Positions 23,318 to 32,544 of a DNA stretch of 64,000 nt are shown here, piece by piece (the first letter of the stretch is position 1; the number at the start of each line of letters is the position of its first letter). Source of the stretch: Chloroflexota bacterium (lineage in GTDB: Bacteria; Chloroflexota; Anaerolineae; Anaerolineales; Villigracilaceae); contig JAJYOU010000007.1 of the NCBI GenBank assembly GCA_021795965.1, positions 28,391-92,390 on the forward strand, read 5' to 3'. The position numbers were made by a program, and so were the translations under genes. The notes beneath the pieces are model-generated. The model saw only the letters and a list, made by a program, of their open reading frames with translations. It did not search any database and was not told the origin of the DNA.

Positions 23318-25525
23318 TTAGATTCTCCCCAATCCTTTTAATATTCTTTCAGGTGTTAGGGGGAATTCATCGAACCAAATTCCAATCGCATCGTGAAGCG
23401 CCGAAATAATTACCGGAGCCATCGGTAAGTAGGGAAGTTCGCCCAAACCTTTTGCACCCCATGGACCGAGCTCATCCGGTAGCTCCAAAATAATCGACTC
23501 AACTTTTTCGGGAATATCCCGGATGGTTGGGATCAGGTATGTGCTAAGTTGGTCAGTTAAAACATATCCATTTTTTGTGATGAAGTTTTCCATCATCACG
23601 TACCCCTGTGCCTGCACCACACCCCCTTCAATTTGACCTATCACCTGGGAGGGGTTAATCGCTTTGCCAACATCATGTGTGGAAATGATTCTAATAATTC
23701 TAAGTTGCCCGGTTTCGATATCCAGCTCAATTTCTGCTCCTTGGGCGGTGTATGCATACGAGAAATTGGGCAGGCATTTTCCAGTTTCTTTGTTAAAGGG
23801 GGTTGTTTCAGGAGCATAGTAGGTATATTCAACAATTGCAGGTCTTTCTTCAGAGTCCCATCTCGCTTTGGACAACTCTGAAGCTTTTTTAACCGCGTTT
23901 CCACTCATCACTGTCAGTCGTGAAGCTGAGGCAGACCCCGCATTGCCCATATTCAATGTGTCCATGGTGATCATTTCCACTTTTTCAATGGGCACGCCGA
24001 TTACTTCCGCGGCTATTTGAGCAAGGATGGTGTGATTTCCCTGCCCAACGTCGGCTGCCGCACTGTAAACCACCACCTTTTCGATTTTTGAATTCCCGTG
24101 TATTTCAATTCGAGCCCAACTATTTTCCTTGTAACCAAAGCTGAAACCGATATTCTTAAAACCTGCGGCGAACCCGATTCCTTTTGCTAGGTGAGATTGG
24201 TTCTTGGATTGGGAGGAATTTTTCCGAGCCCATTGGCCGTTCACTTCGTGCCAGCCTGCTTTGATTGCGGTTGCTTCTATTACCTCGCGGATTGTGACCG
24301 GACCTTGTGGGGGAGTTTGCACATCCAGGGTATCTTCGGGTTTGAGTGCGTTGCGCATTCTCAGTTCAACCGGATCGATTCGGAGTTTTTCCGCCAGTTT
24401 ATTCATTTGCATTTCAGCCATAAAAATAGCCTGAGGCGCTCCAAAACCTCGAAATGCCGCGCTGGGGATATTATTGGTATAAACCCCAATCACGTCAGAC
24501 TTGACATTCGGAATGGCATAAGGACCAGTTTGGGTGATGGTGGCATTTCCGAGCACCTTGTTGGTGGTGTACATATAAGCACCGCCATCAGCGATGAAGG
24601 TTGTCTCGGCAGCGATTATTTTGCCATCCCTGCTGGCGCCCCATTTGGCTCGAATCACCATTGGGTGACGCTTCCCATGCCCAATCATGGATTCCTTGCG
24701 TGACCAGACAATTTTTACTGGTTGATTAAGTTTCCAGGCAGCCAGTGCCAGTACAATTTGGACGGATAGATCTTCCCTACCGCCAAAGGCGCCGCCAATT
24801 GCAGGATACTGCACCCGTATTTTTTCCAGGGGCAGGTTGAGGGAATGAGCTAACTGGTTTTGGTCCGCATGCGTCCATTGACCGGCTGCCTTGATCGTCA
24901 GCAAACCATCTTCGTCAATATAAGCGATTCCCGCTTCGGGTTGCAAATAGGCATGTTCCTGTGCAGGAACTTTGTAGATTCCTTCAACGATCACATCTGA
25001 AGCAGCGAAACCCATTTCAACATTCCCTTTTCGGATTTTGTCGTGAACGCAAATATTCGAGGTTCCAATCTCTGGATGGATCGAGTAAGCCTCGGGGAGG
25101 ATTGCGATTTCCGGATCTGTCACGACCGGCAAATCCAAATACTCAACCTTGATTAAACGCATCGCTTTCTCAGCGATTTCTTCTGTTTCAGCAATGACAA
25201 TCGCCACCTGGTCTCCAACAAATCGAACAATATCTGCGCCAGGTTTTGAGGAACCCGGTCCGCAAAGGACTGGCTGATCCTTAATCTGTAATCCGTACTC
25301 GTTGACTGGAACGTCCCTGGCCGTAAACACTGCCTTCACACCCGGGAATTTTTCTGCTGCAGAAGTATCAATACTTAAAATTTTTGCATGAGGTTTTCCA
25401 GAGAATAAAATTTTCATCTGGAGCATTCCCGGCATGACCAGGTCTCCGGCATATTGGGTTTGTCCAGTGACTCTTTCACGTGCATCAATTTTTTCGATCG
25501 ATTGACCGATCACATTTAAGGTCAT
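23318..25525 (-). CDS. Xanthine dehydrogenase-type molybdenum-binding subunit
   Basis: A 735-residue catalytic subunit of a molybdenum hydroxylase (CoxL/XdhB superfamily) that hydroxylates purines, aldehydes or aromatic heterocycles with electrons passed through [2Fe-2S] and FAD. Motifs seen are ERVTGQTQYAGDL, AIGGAFGGRED, SAAFRGFGAPQAIFMAE, AADVGQGNHTILAQ and the active-site-glutamate strand GPWGAKGLGELPYLP. The RGFG and GAKGxGE forms fit xanthine dehydrogenase rather than CO dehydrogenase, which has a Cys-containing loop. It is the last gene of a leftward operon with a small membrane protein and the FAD/[2Fe-2S] subunit. The exact substrate is not known. Confidence 0.9.
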   Translation of the reverse strand: MTLNVIGQSIEKIDARERVTGQTQYAGDLVMPGMLQMKILFSGKPHAKILSIDTSAAEKFPGVKAVFTARDVPVNEYGLQIKDQPVLCGPGSSKPGADIVRFVGDQVAIVIAETEEIAEKAMRLIKVEYLDLPVVTDPEIAILPEAYSIHPEIGTSNICVHDKIRKGNVEMGFAASDVIVEGIYKVPAQEHAYLQPEAGIAYIDEDGLLTIKAAGQWTHADQNQLAHSLNLPLEKIRVQYPAIGGAFGGREDLSVQIVLALAAWKLNQPVKIVWSRKESMIGHGKRHPMVIRAKWGASRDGKIIAAETTFIADGGAYMYTTNKVLGNATITQTGPYAIPNVKSDVIGVYTNNIPSAAFRGFGAPQAIFMAEMQMNKLAEKLRIDPVELRMRNALKPEDTLDVQTPPQGPVTIREVIEATAIKAGWHEVNGQWARKNSSQSKNQSHLAKGIGFAAGFKNIGFSFGYKENSWARIEIHGNSKIEKVVVYSAAADVGQGNHTILAQIAAEVIGVPIEKVEMITMDTLNMGNAGSASASRLTVMSGNAVKKASELSKARWDSEERPAIVEYTYYAPETTPFNKETGKCLPNFSYAYTAQGAEIELDIETGQLRIIRIISTHDVGKAINPSQVIGQIEGGVVQAQGYVMMENFITKNGYVLTDQLSTYLIPTIRDIPEKVESIILELPDELGPWGAKGLGELPYLPMAPVIISALHDAIGIWFDEFPLTPERILKGLGRI

Positions 25526-25633
25526 CTAATCCTCTTGATTTAATGATTATTTTAAGATTCCAGTAGGTGGTTGAATATCGATTGGGATTCCAAATCCATG
25601 ATCTTCTTGGTGAGCAATAAGCTGCAATCTTGA

Positions 25634-25990
25634 TTATTCCTGTAGTTTGTAGAAAAATATGTAAATTAACTCGTACAAACCAGTCAAAACAAACAGGAAC
25701 AGGATAAAAAAGGAAATCAGTGCCTGCAAATATGGGATGGACGATATGTAATTAGCCACATTATTAATAACGGGGATGAGGTACGCTTCGCGCGGAAATC
25801 GGATCGGATCAGCCAATGAATTCAGGAATTGCCATTTATTAACTAATCCATATTGGAGAAGCAAAATTGAACCTGCCCAAGCAAGGATTGGAGTTAGAAC
25901 CATCATGATACAGCCAATCCCGCTCCAGATCGGATGAATTTTCGGTTTGTTTGCTGCTTCCCGCTCTCGAAAATAATTATACCTTCCCAT
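25634..25990 (-). CDS. Small two-helix membrane protein, unknown function
   Basis: A 118-residue protein with two predicted membrane helices (about residues 25-48 and 86-110) and a polar N-terminus. I do not recognise the family. It starts 2 nt after the stop of the FAD/[2Fe-2S] gene with GGAGGGT overlapping that gene's last codons, and it precedes the molybdenum subunit. That position suggests it may tether or serve the hydroxylase at the membrane, which is inference only. Confidence 0.65.
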   Translation of the reverse strand: MGRYNYFREREAANKPKIHPIWSGIGCIMMVLTPILAWAGSILLLQYGLVNKWQFLNSLADPIRFPREAYLIPVINNVANYISSIPYLQALISFFILFLFVLTGLYELIYIFFYKLQE

Positions 25991-25992
25991 TT

Positions 25993-27408
25993 TTACCCTC
26001 CGATGAAACTCGCGTCTTCGATTGCTTTTACGATTTTATAATAACCGGTACAGCGGCATAAATTACCGGTAATGGCTTCTTCAATCTGGTTCTTGCTTGG
26101 TTGGGGTTCTTCTTCCAATAATTTCGCTGCAGACATGATAAAGCCTGGAGAACAATATCCACACTGCACTGCTCCAGCCTGGATAAATGCCTCCTGGACC
26201 GGGTGCAGATTTTCTCCATTTGCAAGACCCTCAATCGTGGTGATTTCAGCCAAATGTGCCCGCGGTGCTGGAACCATGCATGCCATCACCGCCTTTCCAT
26301 CCAGGAAAACCGTGCAGGCTCCGCATTCTCCTTCTGCACAGCCTTCCTTGGTCCCGATCAGTCCGGCATCTTCCCGTAAAAGTCTCAATAAAGTCTTGTC
26401 GGAAACTTTTTTAAAGATGTATTCCTTCTGGTTGATGACGGTCTTAATTTCTGAATTCTCAGAGAATCGAATCAATTCAGGCTTGACCGGTTTGATTTCA
26501 TTTGCCTTCCCCGTTAATGTGATTGGGGCGTCAGGGAAATCTAATTTTTCAGACCCTGTCCATAAAGCTTTCAAACCTCTCCGGGTGTGCACGCGTAGCA
26601 TCTCTTTGCGAAAATCTGCAGTCGCACGGATGTCATCAATTGGGGCGGCTGAATCCCCGGTCAGGCGGGCAGCAGCCTCAATCACTTCATCGGAAATCAT
26701 TTTTCCGTTCATGTAGGATTCAGCAGAGGTGGCACGAATAATTTTTGGGGCAACTGCTCCCAGGGTAATCACTGTATTTTTGATTTTGTTTTCTTCCAGT
26801 GTAATAATGATGCAGAGGTTGACCACCGAAATTGCCTGGGCTCGCCTGAGTGCCACTTTGATGAAAGTTCCATGCTCTTGTTTTTTCAACCCATAAAATG
26901 AAATATCAATCATGACCTCATCGGGTTGCATGACTGTTTTTCGCACCCCTGTATAAAAATCACTCAATTTCACTTTGCGTTCCCCCCGCTTGGATTTGAG
27001 CGTCACGCTCGCATCCAGTGCCATCAAGGGAGTAATGGTATCGTTCGCAGGCGAGGCAGTGATCAAGTTTCCAGCAACGGTTGCCCGGTTCCGAATTTGT
27101 GGAGCGCCGACTTCCCAGCACGCCTGCACCAGGGGAAATGCATTCTCGCGCAGTATCTTTGACGAAACGACATCGTTGTGCGTCACCATCGGTCCAATGT
27201 GAATGAGACCATCTGGTTCCCGGGAAATTTTGTCTAAGTCCCGGATTCGACTGATGTCGATGACGGTATCGACACCTGTCCTCACTCCTCGTTCAAGTTC
27301 AAGAATCAGATCTGTCGCCCCTGCTACGATCCGCGCCGAAGCTCCTTTTTCGGAAAGAGCATTCACGGCTTCATCAACATTGCTGGGACTGATATATTCA
27401 CTCCACAT
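25993..27408 (-). CDS. Fused FAD-binding and [2Fe-2S] subunit of molybdenum hydroxylase
   Basis: A 471-residue electron-transfer subunit. Residues 1-290 are a CoxM/XdhC-type FAD domain with ARIVAGATDLILELERG, IRNRATVAGNLITASPANDTI and HTRRGLKALW. Residues from about 315 are a CoxS-type domain with a plant-ferredoxin cluster (CAEGECGACTVFLDGKAVMAC) and a second cluster (QCGYCSPGFIM ... CRCTGYYKI). The order FAD then [2Fe-2S] is opposite to that in Rhodobacter XdhA and eukaryotic xanthine dehydrogenase. Start is the ATG at 27408 after TTGGAGAA; the frame extends to 27444 without a ribosome site. Confidence 0.88.
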   Translation of the reverse strand: MWSEYISPSNVDEAVNALSEKGASARIVAGATDLILELERGVRTGVDTVIDISRIRDLDKISREPDGLIHIGPMVTHNDVVSSKILRENAFPLVQACWEVGAPQIRNRATVAGNLITASPANDTITPLMALDASVTLKSKRGERKVKLSDFYTGVRKTVMQPDEVMIDISFYGLKKQEHGTFIKVALRRAQAISVVNLCIIITLEENKIKNTVITLGAVAPKIIRATSAESYMNGKMISDEVIEAAARLTGDSAAPIDDIRATADFRKEMLRVHTRRGLKALWTGSEKLDFPDAPITLTGKANEIKPVKPELIRFSENSEIKTVINQKEYIFKKVSDKTLLRLLREDAGLIGTKEGCAEGECGACTVFLDGKAVMACMVPAPRAHLAEITTIEGLANGENLHPVQEAFIQAGAVQCGYCSPGFIMSAAKLLEEEPQPSKNQIEEAITGNLCRCTGYYKIVKAIEDASFIGG

Positions 27409-27473
27409 CGTTATTCTCCAAAGAGTTAATTTGTTTATACTCATTAAACCATGATTTTCAGGTTTTCTGAACC

Positions 27474-27510
27474 TGAAAAAAATACCCTACTGGTTTTTAG
27501 TAGGGTATTG
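27474..27510 (-). terminator. Intrinsic terminator of the 173-aa protein gene
   Basis: AATACCCTACT and AGTAGGGTATT form an 11-bp perfect stem with a 7-nt loop, followed on the minus strand by eight T. It insulates the hydroxylase operon from the gene upstream. Confidence 0.85.
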
Positions 27511-27519
27511 GATTAATGA

Positions 27520-28041
27520 TTATTTTGATCCGTTGAATATTTCATACCTCTGTTCAAATGTCGTTACCGCCTGCCTTGAGAGAGTAATTACATTCCGGAT
27601 GGTCGCCGGCAATCCTTCAGGGGTTCCCTCCGCAGCTTCAACCGTATCGAGAGCGTTTTTGATTTGATCAGCAAGATCGAAAAATGCTTCATCATAGGTA
27701 TAGATTTTAGCCAGTTCGTCCTGATTAATTTTTATTGAATCAAACAACCCCGCATAACCATAGGTGGCATTTCTGACCTTGTCTGCGAACATTCGAATTT
27801 GGCGCGCAGCTTTTTCTAGGTCGTCTACAAACTCAAGGTTCCCCTGGGAAATAAAATCGCTCTGGATGGAGGAAATTCGTTGATAAAGTTCCTCAAAGCG
27901 TTTGGCAACCGTTTCTCTCAGTAACCGGTCGGCTGATCGCCGGCTCTCGCGTTCAACGTAACCGCTAAATCCTGGAATATGCGAAGCCAGTTTCTTCAAA
28001 GGATCCTGGTCTGCGACAACACGCCCAAAAAAATCACTCAT
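27520..28041 (-). CDS. Conserved hypothetical helical protein
   Basis: A 173-residue, soluble, mostly helical protein with many charged residues and heptad-like stretches (about 30-95). No catalytic motif, signal peptide or membrane segment is seen, and I do not recognise a named family. The start is secure: AAGGAGGAAG lies just before the ATG at 28041. It has its own terminator, so it appears to be a single-gene unit, divergent from the aldolase gene. Confidence 0.75.
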   Translation of the reverse strand: MSDFFGRVVADQDPLKKLASHIPGFSGYVERESRRSADRLLRETVAKRFEELYQRISSIQSDFISQGNLEFVDDLEKAARQIRMFADKVRNATYGYAGLFDSIKINQDELAKIYTYDEAFFDLADQIKNALDTVEAAEGTPEGLPATIRNVITLSRQAVTTFEQRYEIFNGSK

Positions 28042-28096
28042 TTCTTCCTCCTTGGAAATTTAGACAGTTAAGGAAAGTATCTTTATTATATCCCGG

Positions 28097-28111
28097 TATA
28101 ATTGTTATAAT
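28097..28111 (+). promoter_or_regulatory. Two overlapping -10 candidates upstream of the aldolase
   Basis: Two TATAAT hexamers (28097-28102 and 28106-28111) lie about 100 nt before the aldolase ATG. Neither has a good -35. They would give a leader of roughly 100 nt with no strong hairpin. Confidence 0.35.
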
Positions 28112-28209
28112 TAATTAAATTTTTCATCTCACCTTAAAATACGATTGGAGATGTGAAAAGTTGCAAAAAAATTGGAAATTCGCAAAAATTATGGTTTGGG
28201 AAGGAATAA

Positions 28210-29163
<954 letters not shown>

Positions 29164-29212
29164 ATACGATGATTTGTGTCGACTTGATATCTCCATCGAC
29201 ACTTTTTTGAAT

Positions 29213-29722
29213 ATGCCACTTTCAGATCAAAACATCGACCGAAGTCGATACCAAATCATTCCCCGCGTGCTTGTTTTTCCATTCCAGCACAATTCTGTCT
29301 TATTGTTAAAACTTCTCCCTAAACATGGAAAAGTCGGCGGCTGGTCGGGTTTTTACAATGGCGCCGGCGGGCATGTTGAACGAGGTGAAGATTTATTCAG
29401 CGCTGCCCGGCGGGAATTGTTCGAAGAAACTGGTTTATCAGCAAAATTGACATTTTGTGGCACAATTCTGGTTGATAGCGGCGATCCTGTTGGAATTGGA
29501 TTGTTTGTTTTTCGAGCGGATGAAATATCCGGAAGTCTGAAGGCGTCCCCTGAAGGAATTCCTGAATGGATCTCTTTTGACCTGTTGGATAAATTTCCCC
29601 TGGTGGAGGACGTCATGTTCATTTTGGATAAGATTCGATCGATGCCGGTTGGCGGTCCCCAATTTTCAGGAAAATCCTTTTACGATACCGAAGGCAAATT
29701 AAAGGTTATTTTCAATTCTTGA
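29213..29722 (+). CDS. Nudix hydrolase family protein
   Basis: A 169-residue protein with a complete Nudix box, G-x5-E-x7-REUxEExGU: GHVERGEDLFSAARRELFEETGL, beginning near residue 44. Nudix enzymes hydrolyse nucleoside diphosphates linked to another moiety; the substrate cannot be told. I take ATG at 29213 because residues upstream in the same frame overlap the aldolase gene and look non-coding. A TTG at 29207 is also possible, and no strong ribosome site decides it. Confidence 0.8.
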   Translation: MPLSDQNIDRSRYQIIPRVLVFPFQHNSVLLLKLLPKHGKVGGWSGFYNGAGGHVERGEDLFSAARRELFEETGLSAKLTFCGTILVDSGDPVGIGLFVFRADEISGSLKASPEGIPEWISFDLLDKFPLVEDVMFILDKIRSMPVGGPQFSGKSFYDTEGKLKVIFNS

Positions 29723-29746
29723 ATCCTCCAGTAAATGTTTAATGAT

Positions 29747-29790
29747 AAAAATCCTCCCTTGATTCATTCGACCAAGTTGGAGAATTTTTC
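29747..29790. terminator. Bidirectional terminator between convergent genes
   Basis: AAAAATCCTCC pairs with GGAGAATTTTT (one mismatch), with an inner CTTG/CAAG stem, between the convergent Nudix and adenosine-kinase genes. T-rich sequence follows on both strands. Confidence 0.65.
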
Positions 29791-29812
29791 TTATATTCTT
29801 ATCATTATGCGG

Positions 29813-30295
29813 TTAAGACTTGTAACCAATCATTCTCAAAAAACTTCTTCGCCATTCCTTGCCATCTTCATCCTCAACACCTTTGGGCGAAAAGCCATCG
29901 ATGACTCCTAAAATTCCGCGACCTTGTTCGGTTTCTGCTATCAGTACCTGTGTCGGGTTGGCGGTTGCGCAAAAAATTTGCGCCACCTCGGGAACATTCT
30001 TAAGGGAATTCAAGAAATTGATTGGATAAAAGCCATCTCCAAGAAAAATAATGAAAGAATGGCCTGCCCCGATTGCCTGGGCATTGCCAATCGCCAGCTG
30101 AATCATCGATTCATCTGTCCCGCTGTATCGAATCAAACATTTTCCTGATGCTTCGCTAAATGCAAGACCAAATTTAATGCCCGGAACTGAGCTGACCAGC
30201 ATTTCATGGATATCTTCAACTGTTTTGATGAAATGAGACTGCCCAAGAATGAAATTGACTGGCTCTGGTTTTTCTATATTTACAATTTTGAATTC
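29813..30295 (-). CDS. Adenosine-specific kinase family protein
   Basis: A 160-residue protein of the family once called DUF355, whose archaeal member from Pyrobaculum is described as adenosine-specific. Recognisable segments are NIEKPEPVNFILGQSHFIKTVEDIHE, GIKFGLAFSEASGKCLIRYSGTD, NAQAIGAGHSFIIFLGDGFYPIN and ATANPTQVLIAETEQGRGILGVIDG. The ATG at 30295 follows GGGAGGT; the frame extends to 30325 but without a ribosome site. It is mostly known from archaea and scattered bacteria. Confidence 0.85.
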   Translation of the reverse strand, partial: EFKIVNIEKPEPVNFILGQSHFIKTVEDIHEMLVSSVPGIKFGLAFSEASGKCLIRYSGTDESMIQLAIGNAQAIGAGHSFIIFLGDGFYPINFLNSLKNVPEVAQIFCATANPTQVLIAETEQGRGILGVIDGFSPKGVEDEDGKEWRRSFLRMIGYKS

Positions 30296-30371
30296 CATTG
30301 GACCTCCCAAAAAGGATTCGATCATTTTCTGATTAGGAATTGGGGCACGAATAGGGATTGAGGCTTAAATT

Positions 30372-30932
30372 TCACAAATTCTTGATCAAACTATAAAACA
30401 TCAGCAATGTGCTGCCATATTTTCGCTCATCAATCTTTTCCAGGTTTTTTATAGGAATATCCTTGCTTTCCCGCGGGTGGATTTGGACGATGACTTCACC
30501 CTCTTCCCCTATCCAGGTCGGGTTATCATCTACTATTCTTAAAGCCTCTTCCCACATTTCTTTGTACTGCGGTGGCGCAATGTAGATATAGTCAAAGAAG
30601 GTATCAGGCTTGGTTCTCAGCATCGCAAATGCATCGGCGCGTCGGATTTCAACTTGCTTGGCAAATCCGCAGGTTGCCACATTTTCCCGCATCACATCGA
30701 TGGGTAAACGGTTTAAATCAGTGAACCGCACAAATTGGGCATTTCGACTGAGTGCTTCAATCCCGACCGCGCCGGTTCCGCCAAAAACATCCCACCAGCG
30801 CGAATCCATTACATCCTCACTGAGGATATTAAACAAGGCTTCCTTGACCATGTCGGTGATCGGTCGGGTGGTATCTCCGGGCACGGTTTTTAACTTTCGA
30901 CCTTTGGCTGTGCCAGCAATCACCCGCAGCAT
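30372..30932 (-). CDS. rsmD: 16S rRNA (guanine-966-N2)-methyltransferase
   Basis: A 186-residue Rossmann-fold methyltransferase matching RsmD, which methylates G966 of 16S rRNA. The N-terminus MLRVIAGTAKGRKLKTVPGDTTRPITDMVKEALFNIL is diagnostic. The SAM-binding motif is DVFGGTGAVGIEALSR. The catalytic [DN]PPY-type motif reads APPQY, so the usual acidic or amide residue is Ala; this may be lineage-specific. The start overlaps the previous stop by one base (TAATG). Confidence 0.9.
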   Translation of the reverse strand: MLRVIAGTAKGRKLKTVPGDTTRPITDMVKEALFNILSEDVMDSRWWDVFGGTGAVGIEALSRNAQFVRFTDLNRLPIDVMRENVATCGFAKQVEIRRADAFAMLRTKPDTFFDYIYIAPPQYKEMWEEALRIVDDNPTWIGEEGEVIVQIHPRESKDIPIKNLEKIDERKYGSTLLMFYSLIKNL

Positions 30933-31912
30933 TAAATCTCCACGCTCGTTCGGGCTGCCACCAGGTTGCCATGTGAAGCAATCACGGGCAATACGCAGCC
31001 TGTTCCGATGATGACAGGGTTGCCGTGAACCTGCTCAATCGCGTTGGCAACTTCGGTCGAAACATCATTCATGGTTCCATAAACGATCGTTTCCCGGCTG
31101 ATTCCTCCGCAGGGAACCATATGTGTGCGGGGTAAGGCATCAGAAAGAGAAGGTGGGGTTTCCCGGTCGTGCCAGTTGATGATTTGGGCAGGATAATCGG
31201 CAACGCTCTGAAAATAAACGTTTACCCCATGCAGATGTAGAATGTTCAACCATAGCGGTCGGGCAGATTCAAGGGTGAGAAGGTCGTAAGAACGCCCAAA
31301 TTCAACGAATTCTTCTTTGGATAGAAGTTGGGCTTGAGCATGTTGAACCGCGTAAAAAATGCCATCCACCAACCCGTGAGCCCTGGCTGCGCGGATGAAC
31401 CGGCGCGTACTTTCTGCGATGATTTCCAAACCTCTTCCAACCAGGTCAGGTCGCATCCTGAGGTGTGCCAATAAAACATCTCCCCCCGCCAGGTTTTTTG
31501 CCTGCGCCAACGGCGAGTAAACAGTTTGTACGAGGGGGATTGAGGTACCAAGCTCAGAACGCAGGATCGACAAACATTTCAACTGGGCTGCCAGGTGGGG
31601 TGAGTCTGCGTCCAGGACATTCAATTTGCCCCAATCATCCAAAGATGTGATCACCCTCCGGATGTATCGTCGCGTTCCTTCGGTGTCGCCTCTCCATTCG
31701 TCAACTGCGCCCCAATCTTTAAGCGCAAATGAGGAGGAAGGCGTCACTTTTACCAGGTCCCAATCATAATTTTTTTGCCACTCCAATGTTGCGGCAGCCA
31801 GGGTTTCTGGCGTTTGGTCGTCAACCGGGAAGTGGCGCCAGAGTGCAATGGGAGTGCGGTCAAGCCGGGCACCGGAAAGACAGGCTTCAATTCGTTCGCG
31901 GTGAGTGGTCAC
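30932..31912 (-). CDS. Uroporphyrinogen decarboxylase (URO-D) superfamily protein
   Basis: A 326-residue TIM-barrel protein of the URO-D superfamily. It has the characteristic start RIEACLSGARLDRTPIALWRH, an internal LQTVYSPLAQAKNL and the C-terminal GNPVIIGTGCVLP. The HemE-specific motif RTPVWxMRQAGRY is not conserved (here RTPIALWRHFPVDDQ), so it is probably not the haem-pathway enzyme. It may instead be a relative of the corrinoid/methyl-transfer group. Start is GTG at 31912 in a GTGA overlap with the acetyltransferase stop, so translation is coupled. Confidence 0.75.
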   Translation of the reverse strand: MTTHRERIEACLSGARLDRTPIALWRHFPVDDQTPETLAAATLEWQKNYDWDLVKVTPSSSFALKDWGAVDEWRGDTEGTRRYIRRVITSLDDWGKLNVLDADSPHLAAQLKCLSILRSELGTSIPLVQTVYSPLAQAKNLAGGDVLLAHLRMRPDLVGRGLEIIAESTRRFIRAARAHGLVDGIFYAVQHAQAQLLSKEEFVEFGRSYDLLTLESARPLWLNILHLHGVNVYFQSVADYPAQIINWHDRETPPSLSDALPRTHMVPCGGISRETIVYGTMNDVSTEVANAIEQVHGNPVIIGTGCVLPVIASHGNLVAARTSVEI

Positions 31913-32523
31913 AGGATTTTTCTTTCTGCCGCATCAAAAGCGGCGCAGTCAAATTGAGCAGATATGGTATTCGGATAATTTTCTGCGAAAAGTGACCAGA
32001 TCATCTGGTCTGACGGATGTCCATATGCGTAGCTCCGCTTATGAAGGATAGCTTCTTGCGCGTAGCCCAATTTTCGGGGTATCGCAGCCGATGGAATATT
32101 TTCAGTCGAACAATGGATTTCAACTCTCGTCACTTTATGAATTTCAAACGCCACCCTCGTCAAAGCTGCAGAGCTTTCTGTCGCATACCCGTGGTTGATA
32201 AAATCCTTGTGAATCCAATAACCAATTTCGATCGCACCCGGTCCAACGCGTGGGTGCAGCCCTGTACTGCCAATTAAGCGGGTCTCTTCAGGATTAAATA
32301 TTCCATAAATGTAATCAATATTTTGATCAAAATTTGCCCGCATTTGCCTCAATCGATCAATTTTGTTGGATAATGGCTCAGGTTCTGCGGTGGACCATGG
32401 CATCCAGGGTAACAAATGCTCCAGGCTTTCGCTGATGGATCGTTGCATTAATACCGCGTCCGCTGGGGCGTAGCAGCGAATCACGAGATGGGGGGTGATG
32501 ATGCGGTAAGCCGGGTTAAACAT
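31909..32523 (-). CDS. GNAT family N-acetyltransferase (RimJ/RimL-like)
   Basis: A 204-residue GNAT protein of the RimJ/RimL/SpeG-like subgroup. YRIITPHLVIRCYAPADAVLMQ is the N-terminal strand pair. GAIEIGYWIHKDFINHGYATESSAALTRVAF contains the acetyl-CoA pyrophosphate loop (H-G-Y-A-T). VEIHCSTENIPSAAIPRKLGY closes the domain. The substrate could be an amino group on a protein or small molecule. The start is supported by AGGAGAAAG. Confidence 0.85.
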   Translation of the reverse strand: MFNPAYRIITPHLVIRCYAPADAVLMQRSISESLEHLLPWMPWSTAEPEPLSNKIDRLRQMRANFDQNIDYIYGIFNPEETRLIGSTGLHPRVGPGAIEIGYWIHKDFINHGYATESSAALTRVAFEIHKVTRVEIHCSTENIPSAAIPRKLGYAQEAILHKRSYAYGHPSDQMIWSLFAENYPNTISAQFDCAAFDAAERKIL

Positions 32524-32544
32524 CTTTCTCCTGTTAAATTTGCC

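Noticed and set aside
30932..31912. HemE (uroporphyrinogen decarboxylase of haem synthesis)
   Set aside because: The HemE N-terminal RxxPVWxMRQAGRY motif is not conserved and no haem gene is adjacent; called only at superfamily level.
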